Assembly: GCF_000473245.1 (NCBI RefSeq)
Contig: NC_022524.1
Location: 4,627,501 to 4,691,500, forward strand
Direction of reading: 5' to 3'
Source: Bacillus infantis NRRL B-14911
GTDB lineage: Bacteria; Bacillota; Bacilli; Bacillales; Cytobacillaceae
DNA length: 64,000 bases
Shown: positions 33,378 to 42,453 of the stretch, piece after piece
Layout: the number at the start of each line of letters is the position of its first letter
Position numbering within the stretch: the first letter of the stretch is position 1
Made by a program: the position numbers and the translations under genes
Notes under the pieces: generated by a model
What the model was told of the DNA's origin: nothing
Seen by the model: the letters and a program-made list of their open reading frames with translations, nothing else
Databases searched by the model: none

Positions 33378-34382
33378 TTAATTGCCTTCAGCCATGTCCC
33401 GGATTTCTTTATAGTATTTTCCGGTCGATTTCTTTTCTGCAAACTCCTTATGCAGCGGCTGTACAGCTTCCATGAAAGGCTCTTTATCCGGCCTGCTGAA
33501 TGTGACATTCATATCCTTGGCGTCTTTTATCGCCTTCTCTGTCGCTTTCCGCCAAACCTCTTTATGGTAAAAAGAAGACTCTTCTGCCGCTTCTGTTATA
33601 GCTTTCTTCTGTTCAGCAGTAAATTGCTTCCATTTGCTTTCATTGATAATCAGGATATCCGGGATGATGGCATGTTCGCTGTAGCTGTACTGCTTTGCCA
33701 CTTCTCCGTGATTATTATCCGTCAGTGCTGTTTCATTATTTTCCGAGCCGTCGATGACACCCTGCTGCATAGCCGTATAGACTTCACCGAAGGACATCGG
33801 CGTCGGCGACCCGCCCATCAGCTCAAGCATCTTGAGGTTTGTCGGGCTCGGCTGGACCCGTATTTTCAGCCCCTTCAGATCATCAGGATGCATAATCGGC
33901 TTGTTTTTTGTATAAAAGTTCCTTGTGCCTGACTCATAGAACGTCAGTCCCCTCAGACCGATATCAGTCGTAGTCTGGTAAACCTCTTTTGCGGTGCTGC
34001 TGTTCATCGCTTTATAAAAATGGTCTTTATCGTCGAATAAATAAGGAAGGCTGAACAATGAATAGACTTCTGAAAAGTTCTCAAGCGAGCCTGCGCTCAC
34101 CTTGGCAAAGTCAATCGCACCGGTCTGAGTCAGCTCAAGTGCCTCTCGTTCCCCGCCAAGCTGTCCGCTCGGGTAAATTTTGACCTTCATACTGCCATCT
34201 GTCTTTTCCTCTACCAATCTTGCAAACTCTGTCAGCGAAGTATGTATCGGATGTGTTGTGCCCTGATTATGGGCAAGCCTCAATGTGACTGTCCCTTCCT
34301 CCTCGGCAGCCTGCGCTGTACAGCCGGCCAGGATTCCTGCCATGAGCAGAAGGATAATGCCAAACACCTTAAAATTCTTCAT
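33378..34382 (-). CDS. dctP: TRAP transporter solute-binding lipoprotein (DctP)
   Basis: A 334-residue extracytoplasmic binding protein. The signal peptide ends in the lipobox LAGC (about residues 18-21), so it is a lipoprotein anchored outside the membrane. The DctP pattern is clear: TLRLAHNQGTTHPIHTSL, IKVYPSGQLGGERE-type KIYPSGQLGGEREAL, SLPYLFDDKDHFYKAMNS, KIRVQPSPTNLKMLELMGGSPTPM and the conserved Arg in LKIRV that holds the carboxylate of the ligand. It is the first gene of the TRAP operon. A carboxylated solute is therefore likely, by family knowledge. Confidence 0.92.
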   Translation of the reverse strand: MKNFKVFGIILLLMAGILAGCTAQAAEEEGTVTLRLAHNQGTTHPIHTSLTEFARLVEEKTDGSMKVKIYPSGQLGGEREALELTQTGAIDFAKVSAGSLENFSEVYSLFSLPYLFDDKDHFYKAMNSSTAKEVYQTTTDIGLRGLTFYESGTRNFYTKNKPIMHPDDLKGLKIRVQPSPTNLKMLELMGGSPTPMSFGEVYTAMQQGVIDGSENNETALTDNNHGEVAKQYSYSEHAIIPDILIINESKWKQFTAEQKKAITEAAEESSFYHKEVWRKATEKAIKDAKDMNVTFSRPDKEPFMEAVQPLHKEFAEKKSTGKYYKEIRDMAEGN

Positions 34383-34480
34383 AAATCCCCCTCCAGGTTA
34401 TGTAAGCATTGTTGTATGATTTCCTGAAGGTATTCCCTAAAATATGACTATTGAAACAGAAGAGGTTATAAAAGAACATA

Positions 34481-34508
34481 AAAAAATGCCGGGCAATGGC
34501 CGGCATTT
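34481..34508 (-). terminator. Terminator of treR
   Basis: AAATGCCGG / CCGGCATTT, a 9-bp perfect stem, with T residues following on the minus strand. Confidence 0.88.
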
Positions 34509-34519
34509 GATAGTTTTAT

Positions 34520-35236
34520 TCAATGGAGAGCTCTTCTCGCAAAGTCGGTGAAACGGAATTTGTCCGGACGGTGCCTGGACTCTGTGAACTGGAATAGGCT
34601 GGCATCGTTCAAGTATACATGGCTCCTGATGACCACTACATTCTGGAAGCCATCAAGGTCCAGCAGGGAGCGGTCCTCATCGGTTGGTTCCTCTACGATG
34701 ATTTCTTTTTTGGCAAAGCTGATGTTCAGGTTCAATTCTTTTTCAAGGTACTGATAGATGGAATCCCTGCAAATATCACCAGTCAGATGGGGAACATGCT
34801 TCTCAGCCAGAAAGTCGCGGTCAAGAATGATTCTTTCTCCTCCCATCTTTCTTGTCCGCAGGACGTCCCAGACCAGATCGCCTTCCTCCAGCTGCAGCTC
34901 TTTTTTGATAAAACCCCCGGCTTCTCCAAGGCTCAATCCGTTAAGAATAGTCTGGGGAGGTTCGCTCATCTTGCCTGCCAGCTCCTTGAAGCTGACCAGC
35001 CCGGATACTGGGAAGTCGAATTTAGAAGTATTGAGGACCATGGATCCTTTTCCCCTGATTTTTTGAATATAGCCATTTTGAGCAAGGAGATTCAAAGCTT
35101 TGCGAATGGTTTCCCTTGAAGCCTGATATTCTTTTACCATTTCATTCTCAGATGGAAGATAGGTTTCCGGTTTAATCCTTCCGCTCCTGATTTGCTCTGT
35201 GATGCTTTGGCAGATATCGAGATACTTCTTTTTCAT
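34520..35236 (-). CDS. treR: Trehalose operon repressor TreR (GntR/UTRA)
   Basis: A 238-residue repressor. The N-terminal GntR winged helix has LPSENEMVKEYQASRETIRKALNLLAQNGYIQKIRGKGS, and the C-terminal UTRA domain ends with HRPDKFRFTDFARR, both characteristic of Bacillus TreR, which senses trehalose 6-phosphate. I chose the ATG at 35236, 9 nt after GGAG, over the upstream frame. It follows treP by 79 nt. Operators of the TreR type lie upstream of treP. In B. subtilis treA sits between treP and treR; it is absent here. Confidence 0.93.
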   Translation of the reverse strand: MKKKYLDICQSITEQIRSGRIKPETYLPSENEMVKEYQASRETIRKALNLLAQNGYIQKIRGKGSMVLNTSKFDFPVSGLVSFKELAGKMSEPPQTILNGLSLGEAGGFIKKELQLEEGDLVWDVLRTRKMGGERIILDRDFLAEKHVPHLTGDICRDSIYQYLEKELNLNISFAKKEIIVEEPTDEDRSLLDLDGFQNVVVIRSHVYLNDASLFQFTESRHRPDKFRFTDFARRALH

Positions 35237-35272
35237 TGGACAAATCTCCATTCTCAATTTTATCAAGCAAAG

Positions 35273-35305
35273 AAAAAAAGAAGGGAGAACCACCCGTCCC
35301 CCTTC
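35273..35305 (-). terminator. Possible attenuating hairpin between treP and treR
   Basis: On the minus strand GAAGGG pairs with CCCTTC, followed by a T-rich run. It would reduce read-through from treP into treR. Confidence 0.4.
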
Positions 35306-35315
35306 CTGTATGCAG

Positions 35316-36770
35316 TTAGACAGCTGCACTCTGTTTCTTTTGCTTTTTAAAAGTAAAATTCTTTACGCCTGTTTTAGCAAAGATGGTTGTCAGGACGAAT
35401 GGAACGACAATCGCAATGATCATGCAGATGGCAAATGTTCCGATATACTGCGCCTGGATGGAAAGAATTCCAGGCAGTCCGCCAACACCGATTGAGTTGG
35501 CCATGACTCCGCTCGCTACAGAAACAACAGCTGCAATCATCGATCCAATCATGGCAGCCAGGAATGGGAACCCGTATTTCAGGTTGATCCCGAACATCGC
35601 AGGCTCGGTTACGCCAAGGTAGCAGGAGATGGCCGCAGGGATGGAAACCTGCTTTTCTTCCTCATTTTTGCGGTTGATGAAGATCATGGCTAATACTGCT
35701 GAGCCCTGAGCAATATTTGAGATGGCGATCATTGGCCAAAGATTTGTTCCGCCAAGCTCACTCATCAGCTGAAGGTCAATGGCATTTGTCATATGATGCA
35801 GGCCGGTGATGACCAGTGGTGCGTACACGAAGCCAAACACTGCCGCAAACAGCCATCCGAATGAAGACGTCAGGCTTGAGTATACGACATCCGATATCAC
35901 TGAACCGATCTGCCAGCCGATAGGGCCGAGCACTGTATGCGCTATCAAAACAGTCGGCACTAGGGCAAGGAAAGGAACAACAATCATTGAGATAGAGTTT
36001 GGAACCACTTTGCGCAATCTTGTTTCCAGGAAGCCTAACGTCAGACCAGCCAGGATTGCAGGGATGACCTGGGCCTGATAGCCGATCATATCAATCTGGG
36101 CAAACCCGAAGTCCCATTGCGGGATATCTCCTGCCCCTGCCCCGGCAACGCCATAGGCATTCAGCAGCTGCGGCGATACTAATGTGATACCAAGGACGAT
36201 TCCGAGAATCTGGGACGCACCCATCTTCTTGGCAACAGACCAAGTAATTCCGACAGGAAGGAAATGGAATATCGCTTCCCCAATCAGCCACAGGAAGGCG
36301 TGGACGCCAGCCCAGAACTGGGATATCTCAACAATCGTCTTGGTGCCATCTTCCACGAGCTTAATGTCACCGATTACATTTCTGAAGCCGAGAATCAAAC
36401 CGCCGACTACAAGGGCGGGAATCAATGGTGTAAAAATTTCTGCCATATGCCCCATCATCCGCTGAAGCAAATTCTGGTTCTGCTTGGCCGCTGTTTTGGC
36501 TTCCTCTTTTGAAGTGCCTTCTACACCGGCAATCTTAGTGAATTCATTATAAAAGCTGGAAACTTCATTGCCGATGACTACCTGGAACTGGCCGGCTTGT
36601 GTGAAGGTTCCTTTTACAAGCTTAATGTTTTCGATTTTCTCAATATCAGCCTTGGATGGATCATTCAGGACAAAGCGCATGCGTGTCACACAATGTGTCA
36701 CCGCTGCAATATTGTCCCGGCCGCCGATATGCTCCAGCAGCTCATTTGCAGAGCCTGTATATTTCGTCAT
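35316..36770 (-). CDS. treP: PTS trehalose-specific EIIBC (TreP)
   Basis: A 484-residue phosphotransferase permease that imports and phosphorylates trehalose to trehalose 6-phosphate. The EIIB domain has its phosphocysteine C27 in THCVTRMRF; the EIIC domain follows with about ten helices and the sugar-binding region GLHHMTNAIDLQLMSELG and TEPAMFGINLKYGFP. It has no EIIA domain, so it relies on EIIA-Glc. The start at 36770 follows GGGGGA by 6 nt. Upstream are two TreR-type operators and a cre element. Confidence 0.93.
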   Translation of the reverse strand: MTKYTGSANELLEHIGGRDNIAAVTHCVTRMRFVLNDPSKADIEKIENIKLVKGTFTQAGQFQVVIGNEVSSFYNEFTKIAGVEGTSKEEAKTAAKQNQNLLQRMMGHMAEIFTPLIPALVVGGLILGFRNVIGDIKLVEDGTKTIVEISQFWAGVHAFLWLIGEAIFHFLPVGITWSVAKKMGASQILGIVLGITLVSPQLLNAYGVAGAGAGDIPQWDFGFAQIDMIGYQAQVIPAILAGLTLGFLETRLRKVVPNSISMIVVPFLALVPTVLIAHTVLGPIGWQIGSVISDVVYSSLTSSFGWLFAAVFGFVYAPLVITGLHHMTNAIDLQLMSELGGTNLWPMIAISNIAQGSAVLAMIFINRKNEEEKQVSIPAAISCYLGVTEPAMFGINLKYGFPFLAAMIGSMIAAVVSVASGVMANSIGVGGLPGILSIQAQYIGTFAICMIIAIVVPFVLTTIFAKTGVKNFTFKKQKKQSAAV

Positions 36771-36807
36771 AGGTATTCCCCCATATTTTATAATCAGCAT
36801 AAATATA

Positions 36808-36821
36808 TAATAGCGCTTTCA
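36808..36821 (-). promoter_or_regulatory. cre (CcpA) element of treP
   Basis: The minus strand reads TGAAAGCGCTATTA, close to the catabolite-responsive element consensus TGWAARCGYTWNCW. It lies in the leader between the promoter and the start of treP, which suggests catabolite repression by a roadblock. Confidence 0.7.
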
Positions 36822-36826
36822 TTAAC

Positions 36827-36884
36827 TTGTATATACAAATACTGAGCTCTCTTAAAATTTAACTTATATATACAAGTTTGTCAA
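36827..36884 (-). promoter_or_regulatory. treP promoter with two tre operators
   Basis: TTGACA (36884-36879), a 17-bp spacer and TAAATT (36861-36856) form the promoter. TTATATATACAA (36864-36875) overlaps it and TTGTATATACAA (36827-36838) lies downstream; centres are 37 bp apart. The second is the exact palindrome known as the B. subtilis TreR operator; the first differs at one base. Confidence 0.85.
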
Positions 36885-36954
36885 TACAATTTATTCACCC
36901 GCTTAGGCAAATTATATAGTGAGCGTTCGGAGGGATTTCCGCCCCGCTTCTAAA

Positions 36955-36988
36955 ACAAAAAAGCACCTGCCGCTTAAGCAGATGCTTC
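36955..36988 (-). terminator. Terminator of ydhK
   Basis: AAGCACCTGC / GCAGATGCTT, a 10-bp stem with one mismatch and a loop of about 7 nt, followed by TTTTTTGTTTT on the minus strand. Confidence 0.82.
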
Positions 36989-36994
36989 AGTACC

Positions 36995-37609
36995 TTATTC
37001 CGCAGAAGAAAGTTCCTCTTCAGTGACCCATAAATGATTCTTCACTTCCGCACCCCCATCTTTAGGAGTGAAATTGATGACGTAGACAGTCTTCTGCTCT
37101 GCTGTATCAATGATAGCAGCCGCCCCTTTCATCCCTTCCATGTGCTCCGCCTCAATGATGGCCTCACTGCCCGGTTCAAAGGGCTCCTCTCCTGCATCTT
37201 GAAGCTCTTCGTGAACAACCCATTTATGGTTTTCTATCCGGTCGCCCCCTGTTACAGGGTCATAGGAAACTGTATAAACCGTCGTGTCGTATACAGCAGC
37301 AACGGTTGCTTCGGCTCCCTGCATCCCCGGCATATGTCCTTCTTCAATGATCACTTTGCTTCCCACTTTATATTTCGGATTCTCCGCTTCCTTCATGCCT
37401 TGAGGGATTTCCCCGCTGCCTGAATGATCCATTTCTGAATGGTCCATTCCCGCATGATCCTCTTGCTCTCCTGCTGATTGGCCATTCTGATGATGCTCTG
37501 TACTGTTTCCTCCATTGTCTTCACTTGTGTTGTCCGGATTGTTAGAACTGCATGCCGCCAGGATCAGGGTCAGCGTAAAAATCAAAATAGCGAGTGTTTT
37601 TTTCATCAT
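36995..37609 (-). CDS. ydhK: YdhK-like DUF1541 lipoprotein
   Basis: A 204-residue lipoprotein: signal peptide with lipobox LAAC (C20), a His/Met/Asp-rich linker (HHQNGQ; HAGMDHSEMDHSG) that could bind copper or another soft metal, and two DUF1541 repeats (VGSKVIIEEGHMPGMQGAEATVAAVYDTTVYTVSYDPVTGG and PGSEAIIEAEHMEGMKGAAAIIDTAEQKTVYVINFTPKDGG). It is divergent from a two-component system followed by a DUF305 gene, an association common in metal-responsive clusters. The metal link is inference. Confidence 0.9.
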   Translation of the reverse strand: MMKKTLAILIFTLTLILAACSSNNPDNTSEDNGGNSTEHHQNGQSAGEQEDHAGMDHSEMDHSGSGEIPQGMKEAENPKYKVGSKVIIEEGHMPGMQGAEATVAAVYDTTVYTVSYDPVTGGDRIENHKWVVHEELQDAGEEPFEPGSEAIIEAEHMEGMKGAAAIIDTAEQKTVYVINFTPKDGGAEVKNHLWVTEEELSSAE

Positions 37610-37828
37610 TTTCTTCCTCCTTCTTTTAACATGTTTTATTATTTCAGATAAAAATGCAGAATTTATGTAGATAGCTTTACATTTATATTTCCCCTACCTG
37701 ATGATTTTTGTTCTCCAAAAGCGTCCCTTTAGAATAGTTATCTTCAAATTTTTTGCAAATGTTAATGATATATTAGGTAATGCCGGCTCTCATCTGCTTA
37801 GCGCCTGGCCTGGAAACGGAGGGACTTT

Positions 37829-39190
37829 ATGAATAAAATATCGACAAAGCTGGCTGCCTGGTTTCTACTTGCTGTTTTAGTCCTGGAATCTTTTTTAATG
37901 TTTTATTTATACAACAATATCATCGATTCGCGGGTGGAGGAGGAGTTCAATTCCATTCTCTCAAGAGGCAACAGCCACCGGGATGTGCTGGAGGACAGTT
38001 ATACTGAAGGCACCCTCAGCCATATCGCGCTAATGGAATCAAAGACGGAAACAGAGGTCGTCATTACTGATTTAGATAAACAGATTATTGTAAGTTCGAG
38101 AAGCGTTTCTAAAAGAATGAAAGAAATTATGACAAGGCATTCTTCTGATGTTTCAAGAAATGGGACTGTTATTGAATCCAACTGGAGGGAAATGCGCTAT
38201 CTTGCGACAGTGACCCGGTTCAGCAGCTCCGGCCAAGAAGGCTATGTGTATATGTTTAAGGATACCGCTCCAATGAGGCAGCTGATTGAAAAATTAAACC
38301 ACCACTTTTTTCTTGCAAGTGTTCTTAGCCTATTGGCGATTGCCTTTATCTATTTTATTTTATCCAAGTTCCTGACACGCCCTTTGATCAAAATGAAGGA
38401 AGCAACTGAGCAACTAAGCAAAGGCCATTTTCAGGTAAAACTTCCTCCCGCCGGCAAAGATGAATTAGGAGAGCTGTCCACTTCCATCCAGAAGCTTGCC
38501 AGCGACCTGAAGATTATCCAGAAAAGCCGCCTTGATTTCCTGGCCAGCATCTCACATGAATTGCGTACTCCCCTGACCTATATGCAGGGCTATACAGCAA
38601 TCGCCCTGCGGGAAGGCCTGCCAGACAGTGAACGGCGGGAATACCTAGAGATCATCCAGGATGAATCCGCTAAGCTTGGTAACTTAATTGACAACCTTTT
38701 CCAGCTAGCCAAGATTGACCAGACCAATTTTACAATCCAGAAGCAGGAAATCGACCTGTGCAGGATACTGGGGGAACTTACAGCAAAAGTCAAGCCGGCG
38801 TTCAACGGGAAAAACATAGAGCTTCAGACTTGCTGTAAAGAAGGGCTTACGCTGTCAGCTGACCCATTAAGGTTCGAGCAAATAATCTATAACCTGCTTG
38901 ATAATGCTTTAAAATACTCTGATGAACATACGAAAACAGCTGTACATGCTGAACAAACTGCAAAAGGGACAGTAAAGATCCTGATTGAGGATCAAGGTAA
39001 GGGAATCCCGCAAGCAGATCTTAAATATGTATTTGACAGGCTGTACAGAGTGGATAAGTCAAGATCGCGCGAGAACGGCGGCTCCGGCCTCGGACTTTCG
39101 ATTGTAAAGGAATTAGTGGAGGCCCACGGGGGCACCATCCATATTTCCAGCCAGGAGACTAAAGGAACAATCGTTGAGATTGAAATTTAA
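37829..39190 (+). CDS. Sensor histidine kinase
   Basis: A 453-residue membrane kinase: helix 1 at about 8-28, an extracytoplasmic sensor domain of about 130 residues, helix 2 at about 158-180, a HAMP linker (SKFLTRPLIKMKEATEQLSKGHF), the phosphoacceptor H243 in SISHELRTPLTYM, and the ATPase domain with N, G1 (DQGKGIPQ) and G2 (GGSGLGLSIVKELVEAHGG) boxes. The partner regulator starts 13 nt after the stop. The neighbours YdhK and DUF305 suggest an envelope or metal signal. Confidence 0.92.
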   Translation: MNKISTKLAAWFLLAVLVLESFLMFYLYNNIIDSRVEEEFNSILSRGNSHRDVLEDSYTEGTLSHIALMESKTETEVVITDLDKQIIVSSRSVSKRMKEIMTRHSSDVSRNGTVIESNWREMRYLATVTRFSSSGQEGYVYMFKDTAPMRQLIEKLNHHFFLASVLSLLAIAFIYFILSKFLTRPLIKMKEATEQLSKGHFQVKLPPAGKDELGELSTSIQKLASDLKIIQKSRLDFLASISHELRTPLTYMQGYTAIALREGLPDSERREYLEIIQDESAKLGNLIDNLFQLAKIDQTNFTIQKQEIDLCRILGELTAKVKPAFNGKNIELQTCCKEGLTLSADPLRFEQIIYNLLDNALKYSDEHTKTAVHAEQTAKGTVKILIEDQGKGIPQADLKYVFDRLYRVDKSRSRENGGSGLGLSIVKELVEAHGGTIHISSQETKGTIVEIEI

Positions 39191-39203
39191 GAGGTGACGC
39201 TTT

Positions 39204-39884
39204 TTGAAAACCATTTTGCTTGTTGATGACGAGGAACGGATGAAGAATTTGCTGGCTCTGTTCCTGGAGCCGCATGGTTACAAATGCCTGAGGGCGAAAG
39301 ACGGATATGAGGCAATCCAGCTGGTTAAACGTACACATGTTGACATGCTGCTGCTCGACATTATGATGCCAGAGCTGGACGGTCTGGAGACATGCCGGAA
39401 AATCAGAGAATTTTCGAATGTCCCCATAATTATGCTCACAGCCAGGACCGACAATCTGGATATGATCAAAGGATTTGATTGCGGAGCCGACGACTATGTG
39501 ACCAAGCCTTTCGATGAGAGGGTGCTGCTCGCCCGGGTAAATGCTTTATTCAGGAGGCAGCAAATCCAGCATGGGGCAAAAGAAGTCATACGCGGGGATT
39601 TCAAACTGGATATGGATTCTTATACATTAAAGTATAAAGGGAAAGCCGTTTCGCTGACCTTAAAAGAATTCCTGCTGCTCGAAACACTAATGAAACATCC
39701 TGAACGCGTATATACACGGGATCAGCTGCTGGCAGTCGCATGGGATATTAATGCCAGCACAGAAATCAGGACGGTAGACTCTCATGTAAGGAATCTGCGC
39801 GAAAAATTAAAGGGGGCTTCCTTTCCAATAGAAGAGCATTTGGCAACCGTATGGGGCATTGGCTATCAATGGAAAATAAAATAA
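39204..39884 (+). CDS. OmpR/PhoB-family response regulator
   Basis: A 226-residue regulator. The receiver has D8/D9, phosphoacceptor D52 (LLLDIMMPELDG), T79-region LTARTD and K102-region TKPF. The C-terminal winged helix has SLTLKEFLLLETLMKHPERVYTRDQLL and the ending TVWGIGYQW. It starts with TTG at 39204, 7 nt after GAGGTG, and is paired with the kinase upstream. Targets probably include the DUF305 gene and ydhK, by neighbourhood. Confidence 0.93.
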   Translation: MKTILLVDDEERMKNLLALFLEPHGYKCLRAKDGYEAIQLVKRTHVDMLLLDIMMPELDGLETCRKIREFSNVPIIMLTARTDNLDMIKGFDCGADDYVTKPFDERVLLARVNALFRRQQIQHGAKEVIRGDFKLDMDSYTLKYKGKAVSLTLKEFLLLETLMKHPERVYTRDQLLAVAWDINASTEIRTVDSHVRNLREKLKGASFPIEEHLATVWGIGYQWKIK

Positions 39885-39963
39885 AAGGAAAGTATGCACA
39901 CATTCTGCAAACTTAAAGGGGATTTAACCTATAACCCCAATTGAAGAAAAGGAGTGAGCAGAA

Positions 39964-40416
39964 TTGAAACCATACTGGAAATTTGCCGGAATGGTCGTGA
40001 CCTCTACCATTATTATGTTCCTTTTTAAATATTGGAGCACCTTTAAGGCTGATCATATCTTCTTCAGCGAGATGCGCGCATACATGGCTTTGCTGATGGG
40101 GGCAACCATGGCTGTGATCATGCTTCTCTTCATGAGAAATATGCTGAAAAACAAGAAAGCCAACATAAGCATCCTGACTGGCAGCATCCTCTTATTCTTT
40201 TTATCGCTGTTCCTGATCCGGAGCCAGGCGCTTGTCGATGATGTCGATTATATGGAAGGCATGATTCCGCACCATTCCATCGCAATTTTGACCAGCGAGC
40301 GTGCACGAATATCGGATCCAAGAGTAAGGAAGCTCGCAGATGAGATCATTAAAGCGCAGGTTAGGGAAATCGATGAAATGAAGCAGCTTATTGAGGATCT
40401 TAAAGATGAGGAATAA
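39964..40416 (+). CDS. DUF305 membrane protein
   Basis: A 150-residue protein: three hydrophobic segments and then a DUF305 domain of the ferritin-like type, YMEGMIPHHSIAILTSERARISDPRVRKLADEIIKAQVREIDEMKQLIEDL. The MIPHH pair and following acidic helix are the conserved features of the family, often linked to copper. It is the third gene after the two-component pair, 79 nt downstream, with GGAG before the TTG start. A metal link is likely by family but not proven. Confidence 0.85.
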   Translation: MKPYWKFAGMVVTSTIIMFLFKYWSTFKADHIFFSEMRAYMALLMGATMAVIMLLFMRNMLKNKKANISILTGSILLFFLSLFLIRSQALVDDVDYMEGMIPHHSIAILTSERARISDPRVRKLADEIIKAQVREIDEMKQLIEDLKDEE

Positions 40417-40420
40417 TTTA

Positions 40421-40449
40421 AAAAATCAGCCTGGCAGGCTGATTTTTCC
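40421..40449 (+). terminator. Terminator of the two-component/DUF305 operon
   Basis: AAAAATCAGCCT / AGGCTGATTTTT, a perfect 12-bp stem with a 3-nt loop and T tract. Nothing convincing was found between here and the kinase end at 40688. Confidence 0.85.
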
Positions 40450-40687
40450 TTTTCAGGTAAAACAGAACGAGAAGATTCAGAAGAAGAAAATTTATAGAAC
40501 ATAGATAAAATCCGAAAAGAAATGATTCGGGCTGCTTCTGGCAAAATCCTGGATTTTCTTGACGAAGAAGTATTGGGAATGAGCCTGGAGCTGAACGGGC
40601 TTTTAATACGAAAAATTGCTGCACCGCCAAAGGATTGGCCCGCTCCTTCTCCGAGAAAAATCCTTACTGACTCTTCCAGCCCCAAAG

Positions 40688-41755
40688 CTATATCTGGTGC
40701 TCCACCACAACTGTCATCCAGCCCTCTGCGTATTCCGCGTAGATCTTCCCGCCATGCAGCTCAACGATCCTTTTGGAAATAGCCAGTCCCAGACCTGTTC
40801 CCTGGTTTTCTGTTCTCGCTTTTTCGCCTACGACAAACCGGTCGAATAATTGATTCAAGTCGGCAACAGGAGGCTTATCCGTCCTATTGGAAATTTTCAG
40901 TACGGCCATGGAGCCTTCAGCATTTAGAGAGAGTTCTATTGAAGAGGGCTTCGTACTGTATTTTATGCTATTCGAGAAAAGATTTTCATAAACCCGCACC
41001 ATCATTTCCACGTCCATTAAAATCCGGACAGGCTCTCCTGTAATAGAAGAATGAACGGTGAGCTGCTCCCGTTCCATGATGGGCATATACTCGCCGGCCA
41101 TCTGCCTTAATAAAGCTGAGAGGTCAACCTTATCCATATTCAAGAGAACATCAGGACTGGCCAGCCGTGTGTATTCCAATAACTCATTCATCAGTGATTT
41201 CAGCCTTTGTGATTTCGAATAGGTTGTTTCCAGATACTCCTTTAATTCTTTGCTGTCCTGGTATTGCCCTTTTCTCAAGAGATCCAGATAGCCGATAATC
41301 GAGGTTAACGGAGTCCTTAAATCATGGGAAACATTGGTGATCAGTTCATTCTTGGCGTTTTCAAGGCTTCTTTCATGCTCAAATCTGCTCTCAAGCTCCT
41401 TGGACATAAAATTGATATTACCGGCGAGCTGGGATAGTTCATCCTTCCCTTTGATATGGATGGTCAGGCCCAGCTGTCCTCCGGCTATTTCCTGGACACG
41501 ATCGCTGATCATCTTCAAATAGAAGATTTTCTTGCGTACCAGCAAAAGGAAAACCAGAATGAAGCTCAAAATAATTATTGTAAAAAACAGGAACATAGTG
41601 ACATTGTAAATCGGCACACTCAGTTCTGTCAGAAATTTCACATCGTACACTCTGAAAATCATTTGAGATAGCAGAACCATCACCAGGAAAGATGCTACAA
41701 AGCTGATGGCGATAGACCCGAGAAGTTTAAAAAACAGCCTGTTTTTCAGCATCAT
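40688..41755 (-). CDS. VanS-like sensor histidine kinase
   Basis: A 355-residue kinase with two N-terminal helices (FKLLGSIAISFVASFLVMVLLSQ; IYNVTMFLFFTIIILSFILVFLLLV) separated by a very short loop, then HAMP, the phosphoacceptor in ITNVSHDLRTPLTSIIGY and a full ATPase domain (GTGLGLAISKRIVELHGG). Short sensor loops suggest sensing within the membrane or by a partner. It overlaps the stop of the regulator gene by 4 nt. It differs in architecture from the kinase at 37829, so the two systems are not recent duplicates. Confidence 0.92.
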   Translation of the reverse strand: MMLKNRLFFKLLGSIAISFVASFLVMVLLSQMIFRVYDVKFLTELSVPIYNVTMFLFFTIIILSFILVFLLLVRKKIFYLKMISDRVQEIAGGQLGLTIHIKGKDELSQLAGNINFMSKELESRFEHERSLENAKNELITNVSHDLRTPLTSIIGYLDLLRKGQYQDSKELKEYLETTYSKSQRLKSLMNELLEYTRLASPDVLLNMDKVDLSALLRQMAGEYMPIMEREQLTVHSSITGEPVRILMDVEMMVRVYENLFSNSIKYSTKPSSIELSLNAEGSMAVLKISNRTDKPPVADLNQLFDRFVVGEKARTENQGTGLGLAISKRIVELHGGKIYAEYAEGWMTVVVEHQI

Positions 41756-42447
41756 ATCTTGTATCCCACGCCCCAGATGGTTTTGATATAAATCGGATGC
41801 TTAGGGTCTTCCTCGATTTTCTCCCTGATTTTTGTAATATGGACCATGACTGTGTTGTCCGATTTCAGCAGGTCCTCTTTCCAGACGGACTCGTAAATCT
41901 TGCTGACGCTCATGACAATCCCTTTGTTTCTCGCAAGCAGCTCGAGGATATCAAATTCCTTCGGGGTAAGTCTGATCTCTTTTCCGCCTGCATACACCAG
42001 CCTTGTATCTGTATTGATCTCCAGGCTGCCAATCACAATCACATTTTTATCTGCTTCTGATTCTGTATTGTATTTCTTGTATCTTCTCAAATGGGATTTG
42101 ACCCTTGCGATCAGCTCAAGAGGGTTGAACGGCTTTGATATATAATCGTCTGCCCCTGAGGTCAATCCCTGGATCTTGTCCATATCTTCCGATTTCGCCG
42201 AGAGCATGATGATCGGCATATGCTGCTCTTCCCTGATTTTCATGCATGCTTCTATGCCATCCATTTCCGGCATCATGATATCCAGGATAATCAAATCGAA
42301 TGCCTGCTCTTCCAGCTTGCCTAAAGCTTCCAGCGCGTTCTCCGCCTGACTTGTCTTCAGTCCTTCGTTTTCCAGATATACCGAAATCAAATGCCTGATT
42401 TCTTTATCGTCGTCCACAATTAAAATATTGCCATCCACCCGTAACAC
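41752..42447 (-). CDS. VanR-like OmpR-family response regulator
   Basis: A 231-residue regulator with D56 as phosphoacceptor (LIILDIMMPEMDG), KPFNPLEL, and a winged helix with RLTPKEFDILELLARNKGIVMSVSKIYESVWKED and TIWGVGYKI, the VanR/ResD-like pattern. It begins with GTG at 42447, or at another GTG 9 nt later; no strong ribosome binding site decides this. It is co-transcribed with a methyltransferase (6-nt gap) and the kinase (4-nt overlap). Confidence 0.9.
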   Translation of the reverse strand: MLRVDGNILIVDDDKEIRHLISVYLENEGLKTSQAENALEALGKLEEQAFDLIILDIMMPEMDGIEACMKIREEQHMPIIMLSAKSEDMDKIQGLTSGADDYISKPFNPLELIARVKSHLRRYKKYNTESEADKNVIVIGSLEINTDTRLVYAGGKEIRLTPKEFDILELLARNKGIVMSVSKIYESVWKEDLLKSDNTVMVHITKIREKIEEDPKHPIYIKTIWGVGYKI

Positions 42448-42453
42448 ATCCCA

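Noticed and set aside
40418-40687. Gene in the gap between DUF305 and the VanS-like kinase
   Set aside because: The only open frame runs antisense into the kinase gene and lacks a start signal.
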